A stretch of 64,000 bases of DNA, taken from the NCBI RefSeq assembly GCF_000067165.1, contig NC_010162.1, positions 11,086,501 to 11,150,500 on the forward strand, given 5' to 3'. The position numbers and the translations under genes are program-made. Source of the stretch: Sorangium cellulosum So ce56 (GTDB lineage Bacteria; Myxococcota_A; Polyangia; Polyangiales; Polyangiaceae). A model generated the notes under the pieces. The model was not told where the DNA came from. It worked only from the letters and a program-made list of their open reading frames with translations, and did no database searches. Below, piece by piece: positions 26,601 to 35,346 of the stretch (its first letter is position 1; each line of letters starts with the position of its first letter).

Positions 26601-27830
26601 CTGCAGACGAAGGCCACCCCGTCCCGCGGCGAGCCCGCGCCCCACGGCGACGAGGTCCAGGCGCCGCGCCCGCGCGCGCTCGATGAAGCCTCGGGCGAGC
26701 CCGCGCCGGAACCCGTGGAAGAGCTGCTCGACGACGCGGACCTCGCGCTCGTCGAGGAGCCCCCGGCCCAGGCGCCCGCCGCCGCGCCGCGGCCCGCGTC
26801 CGCCACCGACGCCCGCGCGCCGGCCTCGGTCGAGGCCCTCGCCGATCTCGCCGCGGCGCCGCGCGTGGGTGCGCCCGCTGTCGAGGGGCGGCGGTCGGCC
26901 GCAGGCGAGAGCGCCGACCTCGCCGCGATGGCGCTCGACGCGCCGCCCAGCGCGCCACCGGAGACGGAGGCGCTCGCGGCCCTCGACCTCGCGCCGGAGA
27001 TCGCGCCGGATCTGCCGGGGCCCGGCGCGGCCAGCGCCGCGCCAGCCGCCGACGCCGCGGCCCTCACCGGCCGCGACCTGGAGCAGATCGAGGCGTTCGC
27101 TGACCTGCCCGAGGAGATGCACGACGAGCTCGCGCTCGCAGCGCGCGTGGAAGACCTCTCGTCCGACGAGGAGCTCGCCGTCGACGGGGCGGCGCTGGTC
27201 CTGCGCGGGGACGCCGCCGTGTGCGCGAACATCGTCGATATCCCCGCCGAGCGCGCCGCGACGCGGACGCTCGTGCCGTCCCGAGGGACGCTCGAGGAAG
27301 GGATCCCGCTGCGCGTCGTCGCCGGCGCGGAGGGCGCGCGGGTGGCGGTCTGGGGCCAGGCGACCATCGATCACGCGCTCCGCAGCTGCCCCTGGGTGCT
27401 CGACGAGCTGCGCACCGTCGCGGACCGGATCCAGTCGCTCGCAGGCGCCACGATGGGGCCGCTGGGCGAGCTCGAAGACACGCTGCTGCGCCGCGTCCTC
27501 GGCCGGCTCCGGCTGCGCGGCCTGGCGCCCGGCGAGCACTTCATCCACGCCGGCAACCCCATCCCCGGGCTCGTGATCATCGGCGCCGGCGCGCTGGAGC
27601 TGGTCGCGGAGCGATCGCAGGCGATCGCAGGCACCGCGAGGCCCGGCGACCTCCTGTTCGCCTCGGAGCTGCTCGGAGGCCAGCCGGCGCCGTCGATCGC
27701 TCGCGCCGCCGGGGGCGGCGCGCTCGTGCTCCTCGCCGACCACCCCACGCTGCGCGAGCTGTTCGAGAGCACGCCCGAGCTGCTCTCCATCCTGGCGCAG
27801 TCGGTCTCGATGAACGCTCAGCGCGGCTGA
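23660..27830 (+). CDS. Pro-rich protein with N-terminal helical repeat and C-terminal cyclic-nucleotide-binding-like domains, split by a frameshift
   Basis: One gene read in two frames. ATG 23660 (AGGTGG upstream) opens a frame whose first 75 residues form a TPR-like helical domain (ALWARGERRDAIVWLRRAADAAG), followed by a Pro-rich region with a 16-residue repeat. Near 24809-24814 coding character moves to the +1 frame, which runs to 27830. The original frame stays open to 26014 but turns into unlikely Thr/Arg/Cys-rich sequence. The second part continues the Pro-rich region and ends with about 250 residues that look like two cyclic-nucleotide-binding-type barrels (AVDGAALVLRGD; FIHAGNPIPGLVIIGAGALELV). 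Removing one C of the C6 run would give a single protein of about 1390 residues. Ligand and role are unknown. Confidence 0.7.
24316..24480 (+). repeat. Tandem 48-bp units coding a Pro-rich repeat
   Basis: A 48-base unit coding for QPPPFAPAAPPGVSRS occurs twice nearly perfectly, with shortened copies after it. A second, different Pro-rich repeat coding for PPSFRPPPAPHPA-type units lies at about 25075-25300 in the other frame of the same gene. Confidence 0.8.
24809..24814 (+). other. C6 tract at the inferred frameshift point
   Basis: GATCCCCCCTCG contains six C. With five C the upstream frame (AAAVIDPP) runs straight into the downstream frame (RPASVPTPQEL). It is the best candidate site for a slip, whether a sequencing error, a mutation or a phase-variable switch. 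Confidence 0.6.
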
Positions 27831-27835
27831 GGCTG

Positions 27836-27878
27836 CGCGCGGAGCCAGAGCCGCGCGGGGCTCGGCTGGCTCCGCGCG
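27836..27878. terminator. GC-rich hairpin between convergent genes
   Basis: CGCGCGGAGCCAG (27836-27848) and CTGGCTCCGCGCG (27866-27878) form a perfect 13-bp stem around a 17-base loop. It starts six bases after one stop codon and lies 36 bases before the end of the convergent gene. There is no T run, so it would act as a GC-type, possibly two-way terminator. Confidence 0.65.
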
Positions 27879-27913
27879 TCAGCGAGCGCTGGCGGGATGC
27901 CCGGCGCGCAGAG

Positions 27914-28633
27914 CTAGAGCTGGCCGCTGTTCGGCCGCAGCGGCCGCGCGGCCCCCTGCTCCAGCTCGGCGGGATCGACGGGCTCCGCTTCCTCGTTGAC
28001 CTGCCAGACGAGCTCGCTGTTGCCCTGCGCCCCGGCGAAGCGGAGCCCGAACCACCTCGCGCTCGGCGAGATCGTCGGCTTCCCGTCCGCGGTCGCGCGC
28101 GGGAAGCGGATGCGGAACGCCTGGCGCCACACCGTGTTGTACGGGAAGTACGTCCGCTCGAGCGCGTTCGGCTTGGCGATCGCGACGATCTCCTCGGGCG
28201 CCGTCTCGTTCCCGGTGTCGTCGATCAGCCGCACGATCCACGCGCTGTCCGGCGTCGAGAGGTCGTTGTACTTGCGCTCGCCCCCGAAGATCGCGACGAA
28301 GAACTGATGGCGCTGGCGCGTCTCCTCGAGCGTCTTCTCGAGCAGCTTCTGCCGCTGCTCGATCGTGAGCCGGTAGTCCTGCGCGTAGCGGACCACGTAG
28401 GCCCAGCGGAAGTCCCACGACTCGAAGGTCGCGGTGGCGGTGAGGAAGTTGTCGAGCTCGGAGAGCGCGAACAGGTGCTCCGTGCGCGTCCAGCTGCGCA
28501 GCACGTTCTCGTAGTCCGTCGCGACGTACTCGCGAGGCCCCTCGTTCAGGCTCACGAGCTGGGTCGAGCAGCCGGCCGGGCCGAGTAGCGCCGCGAGAAC
28601 CAGACCGCGCCGGAGCCATCCTGCGTTGACCAC
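27914..28633 (-). CDS. Putative lipoprotein of unknown function
   Basis: A 239-residue predicted lipoprotein. GTG 28633 is chosen because it starts a signal peptide (NAGWLRRGLVLAALLGPAGC, Cys22) and lies six bases after a TACCCT hexamer. A GTG at 28672 would add 13 residues. The mature part is mixed alpha/beta (VATDYENVLRSWTRTEHLFALSEL, RWAYVVRYAQDYRLTIEQRQKLLEKTLEE, FRIRFPRA). The length and the FESWDFRWAYV element look conserved, but I cannot name a family. It lies downstream of, and co-directional with, a barrel protein and the site-2 protease. Confidence 0.75.
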   Translation of the reverse strand: MVNAGWLRRGLVLAALLGPAGCSTQLVSLNEGPREYVATDYENVLRSWTRTEHLFALSELDNFLTATATFESWDFRWAYVVRYAQDYRLTIEQRQKLLEKTLEETRQRHQFFVAIFGGERKYNDLSTPDSAWIVRLIDDTGNETAPEEIVAIAKPNALERTYFPYNTVWRQAFRIRFPRATADGKPTISPSARWFGLRFAGAQGNSELVWQVNEEAEPVDPAELEQGAARPLRPNSGQL

Positions 28634-28639
28634 GCGGCC

Positions 28640-28645
28640 AGGGTA
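28640..28645 (-). promoter_or_regulatory. Putative -10 hexamer of a leaderless lipoprotein gene
   Basis: On the minus strand TACCCT lies six bases before GTG 28633, with no Shine-Dalgarno between. It supports this start over the longer one. Confidence 0.4.
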
Positions 28646-28759
28646 CCGAGCGCCCGCGCTGGATGCACGCACACTCGAAGCCGATCCCGCCCCTCCGGCG
28701 CCTTTGGCCAGAAGCGCGCCCGGCGAGCGCGCCCGGCGCGCCCGCCGCGCCCGCCGCGC

Positions 28760-29704
28760 TCACCGGCGCGCCCGCCGAGCGCCTGTCGGGAAGGTGAACC
28801 CGACGCTGAACCGCGCGGCGTAATACGAGGCGACGTCGCCGCGCAGCGGGGTCGTGACCGGCAAGAGCACGCTCAGCGCCGGCTGCACGTTCGACAGGAT
28901 GAAGCGGACGCTCGGCGAGATTGCGAACGTCGCGCGCCGGTCGTCCGGCAGGTCCTGGGTCAGCTGGTAGACCTCCCACAGCTCCAGACCCACCCCGACC
29001 GGCCTCGCGAGCCGGTAGCCGAAGTAGAACGCCGTGTGCGCCGTGATGTCGGTGCGGCGCTCCCCGGACCGCGTGCGGCGCACGACCAGCGACCAGTCGA
29101 GGCCCTGCCTGAGCTGGAAGATGAACGGCCCGGTGATGTGCCGCATGTCGAACCAGGGGCGGAACGTGAGCGTGAGCTCCCGGAAGCGCGTCTCGTCCCA
29201 CGGCCGCACCACGCGCGCCGTCCGGAGCACCTCGGCCTGGTCGCGCGAGACGTCGCGCGGGACCGGGAGGACGAGGCCGAAGCCTCCGCCGGAGGCGAGC
29301 CCGCGCACGCTCGACCAGACGCCGCGCCCGTACAGCTCGGGGCTCCCGAGCAGGATCGACCGCTCGACCCCCGGAACGCTCGCCGCGGCGCTGTCATGCA
29401 CGGCGCCGACGAACCACTTGCGCGGGACGAGCGGCACCTCCATCTCGCCGTGCGAGTACCAGGCGAAGGCGAGCTTGCCGCCCGCCCGGCTCGCCGCGTC
29501 GGGCTCGATCACGGCCGCCGTGTACTCGAAGGTGAAGGTCGGATCGCGCAGCGTGAGCCCGGGGAGCGTCGGGGGCGCGGGGACGTCGAAGACGGCCTCG
29601 TCTTCCTCGTCGGACCACGCGCCCGGCGCCGCGGCCAGCGCGGACGCCGGCCGCGCGCACGGCCAGAGCAAGAGCAGCGGCAGGCAGCGCAGCAGGAGCC
29701 GCAT
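28760..29704 (-). CDS. Predicted outer-membrane beta-barrel protein
   Basis: A 314-residue exported protein. ATG 29704 begins a clear signal peptide (MRLLLRCLPLLLLWPCARPASALA), while the longer frame adds 20 Arg/Pro-rich residues. The mature part alternates hydrophobic and polar residues in many short strands (LTFTFRPWFDM, WSLVVRRTRSG, FYFGYRLARPVGVGLELWEV, ARFSVGFTFPTG), as in porin-like barrels. There is an acidic stretch right after the signal. The family is unknown. The gap to rseP upstream is about 70 bases. Confidence 0.78.
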   Translation of the reverse strand: MRLLLRCLPLLLLWPCARPASALAAAPGAWSDEEDEAVFDVPAPPTLPGLTLRDPTFTFEYTAAVIEPDAASRAGGKLAFAWYSHGEMEVPLVPRKWFVGAVHDSAAASVPGVERSILLGSPELYGRGVWSSVRGLASGGGFGLVLPVPRDVSRDQAEVLRTARVVRPWDETRFRELTLTFRPWFDMRHITGPFIFQLRQGLDWSLVVRRTRSGERRTDITAHTAFYFGYRLARPVGVGLELWEVYQLTQDLPDDRRATFAISPSVRFILSNVQPALSVLLPVTTPLRGDVASYYAARFSVGFTFPTGARRARR

Positions 29705-29774
29705 CACCGCGCGGGCGAGGCGCCCGTCGGGCGCTGGAACCCGCGCGGGCGGCCTCGTCGTCACGCAGGGAGTG

Positions 29775-30878
29775 CTACTTCGACCCGAGGCCGAAGTCGT
29801 TCGCGGTGACGTAGAGCATCAGCCCGAGCAGCATAAACACGCCGACCAGGTGGATGTGCGCCTCGACGCGCGCGTTCGGCCGGCGCCGCGTGGCGGCCTC
29901 GTAAAACAGGAACATCAGGCGGCCGCCGTCCAGGGCGGGGAACGGGATCAGGTTGAACGCGCCGAGGTAGGCCGAGAGCACCCCGAGGAACTCGAGCCCG
30001 TGCGGCAAGCCGCGCTTGGCCGCGTGCGCGGTCTCCCCGATCATCCGCGCCGGGCCCCCGAGCTCGCCCTCGATCTTGCCCGTGAGGACCTGGCCGAGCC
30101 CGACGACCAGGTCCTGCACGACCTTCGGCGGCATCTTCAGCGCGAGCAGCGCGGCCTCCCCCGCGGTCACCGGCACCCGCTGGACCGGCCCGACGGGGAT
30201 CACGCCGATCTTGCCCGATCCGCCCTCGTTCGCGGGCGTGACCTTGGCCTCGACGCGCTCGCCCGCGCGCTCCACCACGAGGTCGAGCGGGCGGCCGGGG
30301 CTCTTGGAGATGATCTCCGCCATCTTCTCCCAGTCGTGGACCGGGGTCCCGTCGATCTCGACGATGCGATCGCCGTCCTTCAGGCTGGCCGCCGCCGGCA
30401 TCCCGGCGACCACGCCGATGTCGGTCAGGCGGTGGGGCTTGCCGCCCACCATCAGGCTCGCGAAGAAGAGGACCGACGCGAACAGGTAATTGGCGAGCGG
30501 ACCGGCGAAGATCGCGGCGATCCGGCCCATCAGGCTCGCGTTCGCGTAGCTGCCCTTGTCCTCGGGATCGACCTCCTCGAGGGGGTTCATCCCCGCGATC
30601 TGCACGTACGCCAGGAAGGGGATCATGGCGACCTGGAACACGGTGGGGCCGTGCTTCACCGGGTCGTGGCGAAAGAGCCGCACGCGGACCTTGTCCGCGG
30701 CGGTCGTGAACCAGTAGTACCCGTCCTTCGGGACAACCTTGAAGAAGGTGGGGCCGAAGCCGATCGAGAACTTCAAGACGCGCATGCCGTACGCGCGCGC
30801 GGCGAGATAGTGCCCTCCCTCGTGGACCACCATCAGCAGGGCGAGACCGAGGATGCCTACGAAATACCAGCCGACCAT
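29775..30878 (-). CDS. rseP: Site-2 metalloprotease RseP (RIP protease)
   Basis: An intramembrane zinc protease that releases anti-sigma factors or similar membrane proteins. The 367 residues contain the HExxH site in the first membrane segment (HEGGH, 19-23), one PDZ domain in the periplasmic loop (about 125-200, IGVVAGMPAAASLKDGDRIVEIDG) and the second site NLIPFPALDGGR with Asp317. E. coli RseP has two PDZ domains and 450 residues; this is the shorter one-PDZ form. TAGACT lies eight bases before the ATG, with GGAG touching the ATG, too close to work as a ribosome site. Confidence 0.93.
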   Translation of the reverse strand: MVGWYFVGILGLALLMVVHEGGHYLAARAYGMRVLKFSIGFGPTFFKVVPKDGYYWFTTAADKVRVRLFRHDPVKHGPTVFQVAMIPFLAYVQIAGMNPLEEVDPEDKGSYANASLMGRIAAIFAGPLANYLFASVLFFASLMVGGKPHRLTDIGVVAGMPAAASLKDGDRIVEIDGTPVHDWEKMAEIISKSPGRPLDLVVERAGERVEAKVTPANEGGSGKIGVIPVGPVQRVPVTAGEAALLALKMPPKVVQDLVVGLGQVLTGKIEGELGGPARMIGETAHAAKRGLPHGLEFLGVLSAYLGAFNLIPFPALDGGRLMFLFYEAATRRRPNARVEAHIHLVGVFMLLGLMLYVTANDFGLGSK

Positions 30879-30886
30879 CTCCGGCT

Positions 30887-30892
30887 AGTCTA
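30887..30892 (-). promoter_or_regulatory. Putative -10 hexamer of rseP
   Basis: Minus-strand TAGACT eight bases before the rseP ATG, in the same arrangement as the TAGACT in front of the lipoprotein gene at 51081. Confidence 0.4.
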
Positions 30893-31074
30893 ACCAGGGC
30901 GGGCCCTGTCCGCACGCGCCCGATGTCCGCGCCGTACGCCCGCCCCGGCGAGATGCCGCCCGCGGCGGAGGCCGTGCGCTCCCGCCGGCCCCGGATGCGC
31001 CGGGAGAGCGCGACAGCAGGGCGGCGCCCGGGGCGGCTCAGCCCGCCAGAGGGCCAGAGCCGGCGGGGAGCGGC

Positions 31075-31641
31075 TCAGCCGACGAAGAACGAGACGCCGA
31101 CGCTGAAGAAGGGATACCCGATCCGCATCGTGAGCGACATGTTGTCGTTGAAGTGGTAGCGGCCGCCGACCATGGTGACGAAGTCGAGCCACACGTCGTT
31201 GTAGAACCCGTCGGTGCGGACGACAGCGCCGAGATCGGCGAACGCGCTCCACTGATCGGTGAAGAAGAAGTTCCACTGCATGGTGACCGGACTCCAGATG
31301 GTGAAGTCGCGGCGGCAGTACCTGCAGTTGGTGAGATCCAGCCCGAACGAGATGGCGACAGTGTTGTTGAGCTTCGGGATGAACGCCGGGTCGGCGAGCT
31401 CGATGCTCGCCCTGAAGCCGACGCCGAACTCGGGGTCGCCGAAGTCGTTGTAGCGCCTGGGCCCGTACCGCCCCAGGCCGTAGTCGCGGTGCAGGAAGAC
31501 GAAGTTCCCGTGCGGCTCGAGCTCGGCGAAGTAGCGGGGGTGATCGTTCGGATTCTTGATGTTCGCCTGCGCTTCGGGCGCGAGCGTGAGGAGGGTGGCG
31601 CCGGCAAGAGCGACGCTCACGAGCGAGGGCAGCGCTTTCAT
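31075..31641 (-). CDS. Predicted small outer-membrane barrel protein
   Basis: A 188-residue exported protein: MKALPSLVSVALAGATLLTLAPEAQA is the signal peptide, and the rest reads as about eight strands (HGNFVFLHRDYGLG, FGVGFRASIELAD, TVAISFGLDLTN, MQWNFFFTDQWSAFADLGAVV, YHFNDNMSLTMRIGYPFFSVGVSFFVG). There is a C-x-x-C pair in NCRYCRRD. The longer frame runs 160 residues further up through sequence antisense to the next gene and is rejected. AAGAG precedes the ATG. It resembles small porin-like or OmpA-like barrels; the role is unknown. Confidence 0.82.
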   Translation of the reverse strand: MKALPSLVSVALAGATLLTLAPEAQANIKNPNDHPRYFAELEPHGNFVFLHRDYGLGRYGPRRYNDFGDPEFGVGFRASIELADPAFIPKLNNTVAISFGLDLTNCRYCRRDFTIWSPVTMQWNFFFTDQWSAFADLGAVVRTDGFYNDVWLDFVTMVGGRYHFNDNMSLTMRIGYPFFSVGVSFFVG

Positions 31642-31897
31642 GAGCTCTTCGTACCAAAGGAAGGGCAGCGACGGAAGCAAACGGGCACGTGTCGGCTGCA
31701 TGACGGCCGCCGCTGGAAGGCGATGTCGCACCTCGCTCGGCCCGCCGCGCGCGGCGCGGGCGGGGCGCGCGCGGGTCCTGGCCGAGGCGCGGGCTCGTCT
31801 GGCTGAAGCGCGCGCTTTGGGGTAAGCCGGGGTAGCCAGAGCCGAGCGCCGCACGCGCGGCGCAGCTCGGAGGGGCCGCCTTCCCCGGAGCGTGGAG

Positions 31898-33718
31898 ATG
31901 AGAGGATCGACAAGCGTCATCCAGCTGGCCCGCGGCTGCGCGCGCATCGGCGGCGGGCTCGTCGCGGTCGCCGCGCTCGCGTGCAGCGGCACGATCCAGG
32001 TCGCGGGGCCGCCGCCCGAGGACGCGGCGCCCCCGCCGGCGCAGGCGAAGAAGCCGCCCGCGCCGGCGGAGGCCCCCGAGGCGCCAGAGCCGCCGGCGCC
32101 CGCGGCAGCCGAGCCGTTCGTGACCACGCGGGACTCCGACGAGTGGGTGCGCCAAACGCTGAAGCTGCAGGCGCGCTACGAGCGCGTCCTCGTCGTCGGC
32201 GCGCCGGCCCCCGCCGCGATCCGCGTGGCCGCGCTCGATCTGAACGCGCGGGGCGCTGCGGCCGAGCCGCGGGACCTCCCTGTCACACGCGCGTTCGCCA
32301 CGCTCCAGGAGGCGGCGGACGCGGCGCGCGGCGGCGACATCATCGCCGTGTTGCCCGGGACGTACGCGGGGTTCTCGGTTGGCGACAAGCCGAGCGCCGG
32401 CCAGGAGCGGTACATCCATTTCAAGGCGATGGGGAGCCCGGGCGAGGTCGTGATCCACCGGGGGTGCGCCGCCGACCCGAACTGGATGATTTACCTGAAG
32501 GCAGCGCACCACGTCGTGATCGAGGGCTTCCGTCTCGCTGGCAGCAGCGCGCCTGGCAGGCAGAGCGCGGCTGATCCGAAGGCGGGGATCATGATCGACG
32601 GCGCCTTCGGCGAGACCAGCAGGCTCGCGCACCACATCGCCATCGTCGGCAACTTCGCTCATCACCATCGGACGTGGGGGGTTCACTCCACCGACAGCCA
32701 CACGGTCCTCCTGCAGGACAACCTGTTCGCCTTCTCGGCGGGCGAGCACGGCGCCTACATATCCGACGGATCGGACAACTACGTGGTCCGTCGCAACGTG
32801 TTCTTCGGCAACAACGCGAGCGGGTTCCAGGCGAACCTCGATCCGGAGGCCTCGCTCGACGCGGTGCTGGAGCACCCGTCGTTCCGGGATCATCCGCGGA
32901 GGGAGCCGACCCGCGCCTGGGCCACGGAGCTGATGAAGCGCGCGACGGAGCGGTTCGGCGAGCACGGCTTTCCGGACGGCCGCGGCGTGAACTTCATCAT
33001 CGAGCAGAACGTCATCAACGGCAACGGGCGCAGCGGCGGGGGGGCGATCAACCTCGCGGGCGTGTCGGACTCGGTCGTCCAGAACAACCTCATCTATGGC
33101 AACCTCGCCAGCGGGATCGCGCAGTGGGACAACGCGAACCCGTTCGACCGGGCCTATGTGGAGCCCGGCCCGCGCGCTCCGGAGCAGGTGACAGGACCTG
33201 ACGCGCTGCCGCTCTGGGGCTGCCGCAACAACCTGATCCGCAACAACACCGTGGTGCTGAGCGCGAGGGGCCGGCCCGCGCTCCAGTGCGGCAACGGGAG
33301 CTGGGGTTGCCGCCTGCGGAACAACATCCTCGTGAGCGACGCCTCGCCGTCGATCGAGGTGCTGAGCACGAGCATCTACCGGTTCGACGCCGGCCACAAC
33401 GTGGTGACCCAGGTGAGCTACGGCGGCATGCCGGAGGGGCTGAAGCGCCTCGCGGCGGCGCTGCCGGAGACGCGGGCGATCACGGGCATCACGCGCGCGC
33501 GGTTCGCGACGGAGGTGGTGCGCGCGAGCGAGGAGCCGTGGGTGATCCTCGAGGGGGGCTGGTGGAAGCTCAACCCGAACCGGCCGGATTTCAGGCCGAA
33601 GCGGTCGTCGAAGATGCTGATCGGGCAGGGCGACGCGCGCGAGGTGCCCGCGCGGGATCTGCTCGGCGTCGAGCGCAGCGGCGCGGAGCTCGGGGCCCTG
33701 TCGCCGGGGCCGGGCTGA
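31898..33718 (+). CDS. Right-handed beta-helix lipoprotein
   Basis: A 606-residue predicted lipoprotein (lipobox ALAC, Cys29) with a Pro/Ala-rich spacer. A parallel beta-helix follows from about residue 130: AFATLQEAADAARGGDIIAVLPGTYAG is the usual opening of such proteins, then repeated coils (VVIEGFRLAGS, HIAIVGNFAHHH, TVLLQDNLFAFS, YVVRRNVFFGNNASGFQ, SVVQNNLIYGNLASGIAQWD, NLIRNNTVVLSARG). Such folds occur in polysaccharide lyases, hydrolases and surface-binding proteins. No catalytic residues can be assigned. ATG 31898 has CGGAG about seven bases upstream. Confidence 0.83.
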   Translation: MRGSTSVIQLARGCARIGGGLVAVAALACSGTIQVAGPPPEDAAPPPAQAKKPPAPAEAPEAPEPPAPAAAEPFVTTRDSDEWVRQTLKLQARYERVLVVGAPAPAAIRVAALDLNARGAAAEPRDLPVTRAFATLQEAADAARGGDIIAVLPGTYAGFSVGDKPSAGQERYIHFKAMGSPGEVVIHRGCAADPNWMIYLKAAHHVVIEGFRLAGSSAPGRQSAADPKAGIMIDGAFGETSRLAHHIAIVGNFAHHHRTWGVHSTDSHTVLLQDNLFAFSAGEHGAYISDGSDNYVVRRNVFFGNNASGFQANLDPEASLDAVLEHPSFRDHPRREPTRAWATELMKRATERFGEHGFPDGRGVNFIIEQNVINGNGRSGGGAINLAGVSDSVVQNNLIYGNLASGIAQWDNANPFDRAYVEPGPRAPEQVTGPDALPLWGCRNNLIRNNTVVLSARGRPALQCGNGSWGCRLRNNILVSDASPSIEVLSTSIYRFDAGHNVVTQVSYGGMPEGLKRLAAALPETRAITGITRARFATEVVRASEEPWVILEGGWWKLNPNRPDFRPKRSSKMLIGQGDAREVPARDLLGVERSGAELGALSPGPG

Positions 33719-33952
33719 GGGAGGCGGCGGCGAGGGATCGTCGAGCGCGGCGTGGCGAGCCGGGGGGGCGCGCAGAGCGCGGCCGCAGCGCGGAGGGCGA
33801 CGTCGGGGCCCGGGAGCTGGTCGCGGGGATGCGCGCGCCCGGGCATGGGCTCCTCGGCGAAAAACCTTGCCGGGGGAATGAAGCAGGCGAACGATCCCGC
33901 GCCGTCGGGGCAATCACGTGGAACACCCGCGGCGTGCCCAAGGAGAACGGCG

Positions 33953-34648
33953 ATGCGCAGCAGGACTTCTTCTTTGGTGTTCATATTCTGTCTCGCGGCG
34001 GGCGCCGCGTTCGCAGCGTGCTCGGGCGAGACGACGGAGAACCCTGGCGGCGACGGGGGGAGCGGAGCGAGCGGCAGCGCGGGAACGACGAGCAGCACGA
34101 CAGGGGCGAGCACGACGGGGGCGAGCACCAGCTCGACGACGGCCGCGACGTCGAGCGGAGCTGGCGGGGACGGCGGCGGCGCCACCGTGTGCGAGCAGGC
34201 CTGCGACAAGGCAGACGAATGCGGCTTGCCCGTGTGTGACGCCCTTCCGTTCGACTGCGCAGATCCAGCAGCGGAGTGCAGCGCTCAGTGCGTGGTCGGC
34301 GCGACGTGCGAGCAGCTCGAGTCGCTGGAAGAGGGCCCCGCGGATCAGGAGCTCACCGACTGCCTGAACGAGTGCCAGGGTAGCGAAGGGGGCAGCGCCG
34401 TGGCGTGCCTGAGTTGCGCGAACCAAAACGGCTGCATGGATGCCTGCAGCGACGACATTTCATGTCAGCTCTGGCTACTGTGTGCGCTGGGGTGCATGAG
34501 AAACGATCCGCAGCCCCAGTGCTTCAGCGGCTGCAACGCAGACTACGTTGGCACACCGACGGAAGAGTTGATTGACGCCGTTTACGCATGCACCTGCACA
34601 GATTGCAACGAGAGCTGCAATACCGCGGTGGATCCGTGCAATCAGTAG
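33953..34648 (+). CDS. Cys-rich lipoprotein with Ser/Thr-rich spacer
   Basis: A 231-residue predicted lipoprotein: signal LVFIFCLAAGAAFAAC (Cys23), then about 55 residues of Gly/Ser/Thr/Ala, then a domain with about 20 cysteines in patterns such as CEQACDKADECG, CSAQCVVGATCEQL, CLSCANQNGCMDAC and CTCTDCNESCNT. Such Cys-rich lipoproteins are typical of myxobacterial cell surfaces and are held by disulfides. The function is not known. AAGGAG lies about six bases before the ATG; the longer frame is rejected. Confidence 0.82.
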   Translation: MRSRTSSLVFIFCLAAGAAFAACSGETTENPGGDGGSGASGSAGTTSSTTGASTTGASTSSTTAATSSGAGGDGGGATVCEQACDKADECGLPVCDALPFDCADPAAECSAQCVVGATCEQLESLEEGPADQELTDCLNECQGSEGGSAVACLSCANQNGCMDACSDDISCQLWLLCALGCMRNDPQPQCFSGCNADYVGTPTEELIDAVYACTCTDCNESCNTAVDPCNQ

Positions 34649-34929
34649 GCGATTCAGCACTACTGCTAGAAGTCTGAGGGGGAAGCAAACCGCCATGACG
34701 CCAAGAAACCAGGGGAATGGGGGGGGAATGCCGGGACGGCACTTCTTCTTATCCCGTGGCGACCTTGGCGCCATGGCGGTTTTTCTGCCGATCCGGGGCA
34801 ACTTCCCGCAGTGGTGTTAGCGCTCGCGGGCTCTGATCGAGCGACCGATCGTCTCGCCCCGGCGAGCTGGCACGCCATTGCAGGATCGCCGGCGAACGCA
34901 CCACGTGCCCATCAGGCTCGCAGGCGGGG
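34649..34929. other. Non-coding stretch with an inverted repeat
   Basis: No gene is seen. It holds the 19-bp inverted repeat listed next and a G8 run at about 34720. Together with the adjoining pseudogene it forms a 700-base zone of decay between two intact genes. Confidence 0.5.
34687..34782. repeat. 19-bp inverted repeat of the GCCAAG / CTTGGCG type
   Basis: AAACCGCCATGACGCCAAG (34687-34705) and CTTGGCGCCATGGCGGTTT (34764-34782) are inverted copies with one mismatch, 58 bases apart. CTTGGCGnCnTGGCGGTTT-like motifs are scattered between genes in several environmental phyla, so this may be a copy of a dispersed repeat. It starts 39 bases after the stop of the Cys-rich lipoprotein gene and could also end its transcript. 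Confidence 0.7.
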
Positions 34930-35290
34930 CTACGGCGAGAGCTTCGCGACGAACACGTCTGCACCGCCGTTCGTCGCGAGCGCGCCGCCACCGAAGTCGA
35001 CGGACTCTCATGCCGTCCCCACGAGCAAAGGATTCCCAGAAGGATCACTCTTGACGGCGATCGCGGCATCACCCTCAGGACTACCGAATCGTCGGCTCCA
35101 CAGCGGCACCCCAGCCGCCGTGAGATTCACCACAAACACATCGCCCGCGTCTCCTGACGCAGACAGCTCATCAACACCGATCGATATGACCCCATCGAAA
35201 GCCCCAGAATAGTACCGGTTGCCAGCGCTATCGTAAGCAAGCTCTCCACTCCTCACATCGCCCGTGCCACCAAACCACTGCGGGCAAGAT
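34930..35290 (-). pseudogene. Remnant of an SBBP-repeat (beta-propeller) protein
   Basis: Minus-strand sequence reads WFGGTGDVRSGELAYDSAG, then DVFVVNLTAAGVPLWSRRFG and SDPSGNPLLVGTA, a stop (TGA, 35008-35010), and in the same frame ESVDFGGGALATNGG plus ADVFVAKLSP before TAG (34930-34932). This is the SBBP repeat pattern found in long secreted propeller proteins of myxobacteria, here less than two repeats long. An internal stop, no signal peptide and a 5' end running into the next gene's promoter mark it as a decayed fragment. Confidence 0.75.
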
Positions 35291-35333
35291 GGAAGGGCGC
35301 ACCGCAATCTCACGCCGCCGCGCGAGACGCGTG

Positions 35334-35339
35334 TACACT
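35334..35339 (+). promoter_or_regulatory. Putative -10 hexamer of the FGE-like gene
   Basis: TACACT lies seven bases before the GTG at 35347, with CCGTCCC and no Shine-Dalgarno between. Confidence 0.45.
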
Positions 35340-35346
35340 CCGTCCC

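Noticed and set aside
34863..34880. A sigma-54-like promoter, CTGGCACGCCATTGCA
   Set aside because: The spacing between the GG and GC elements is one base short, which normally abolishes function, and no gene starts at a suitable distance in this decayed region.
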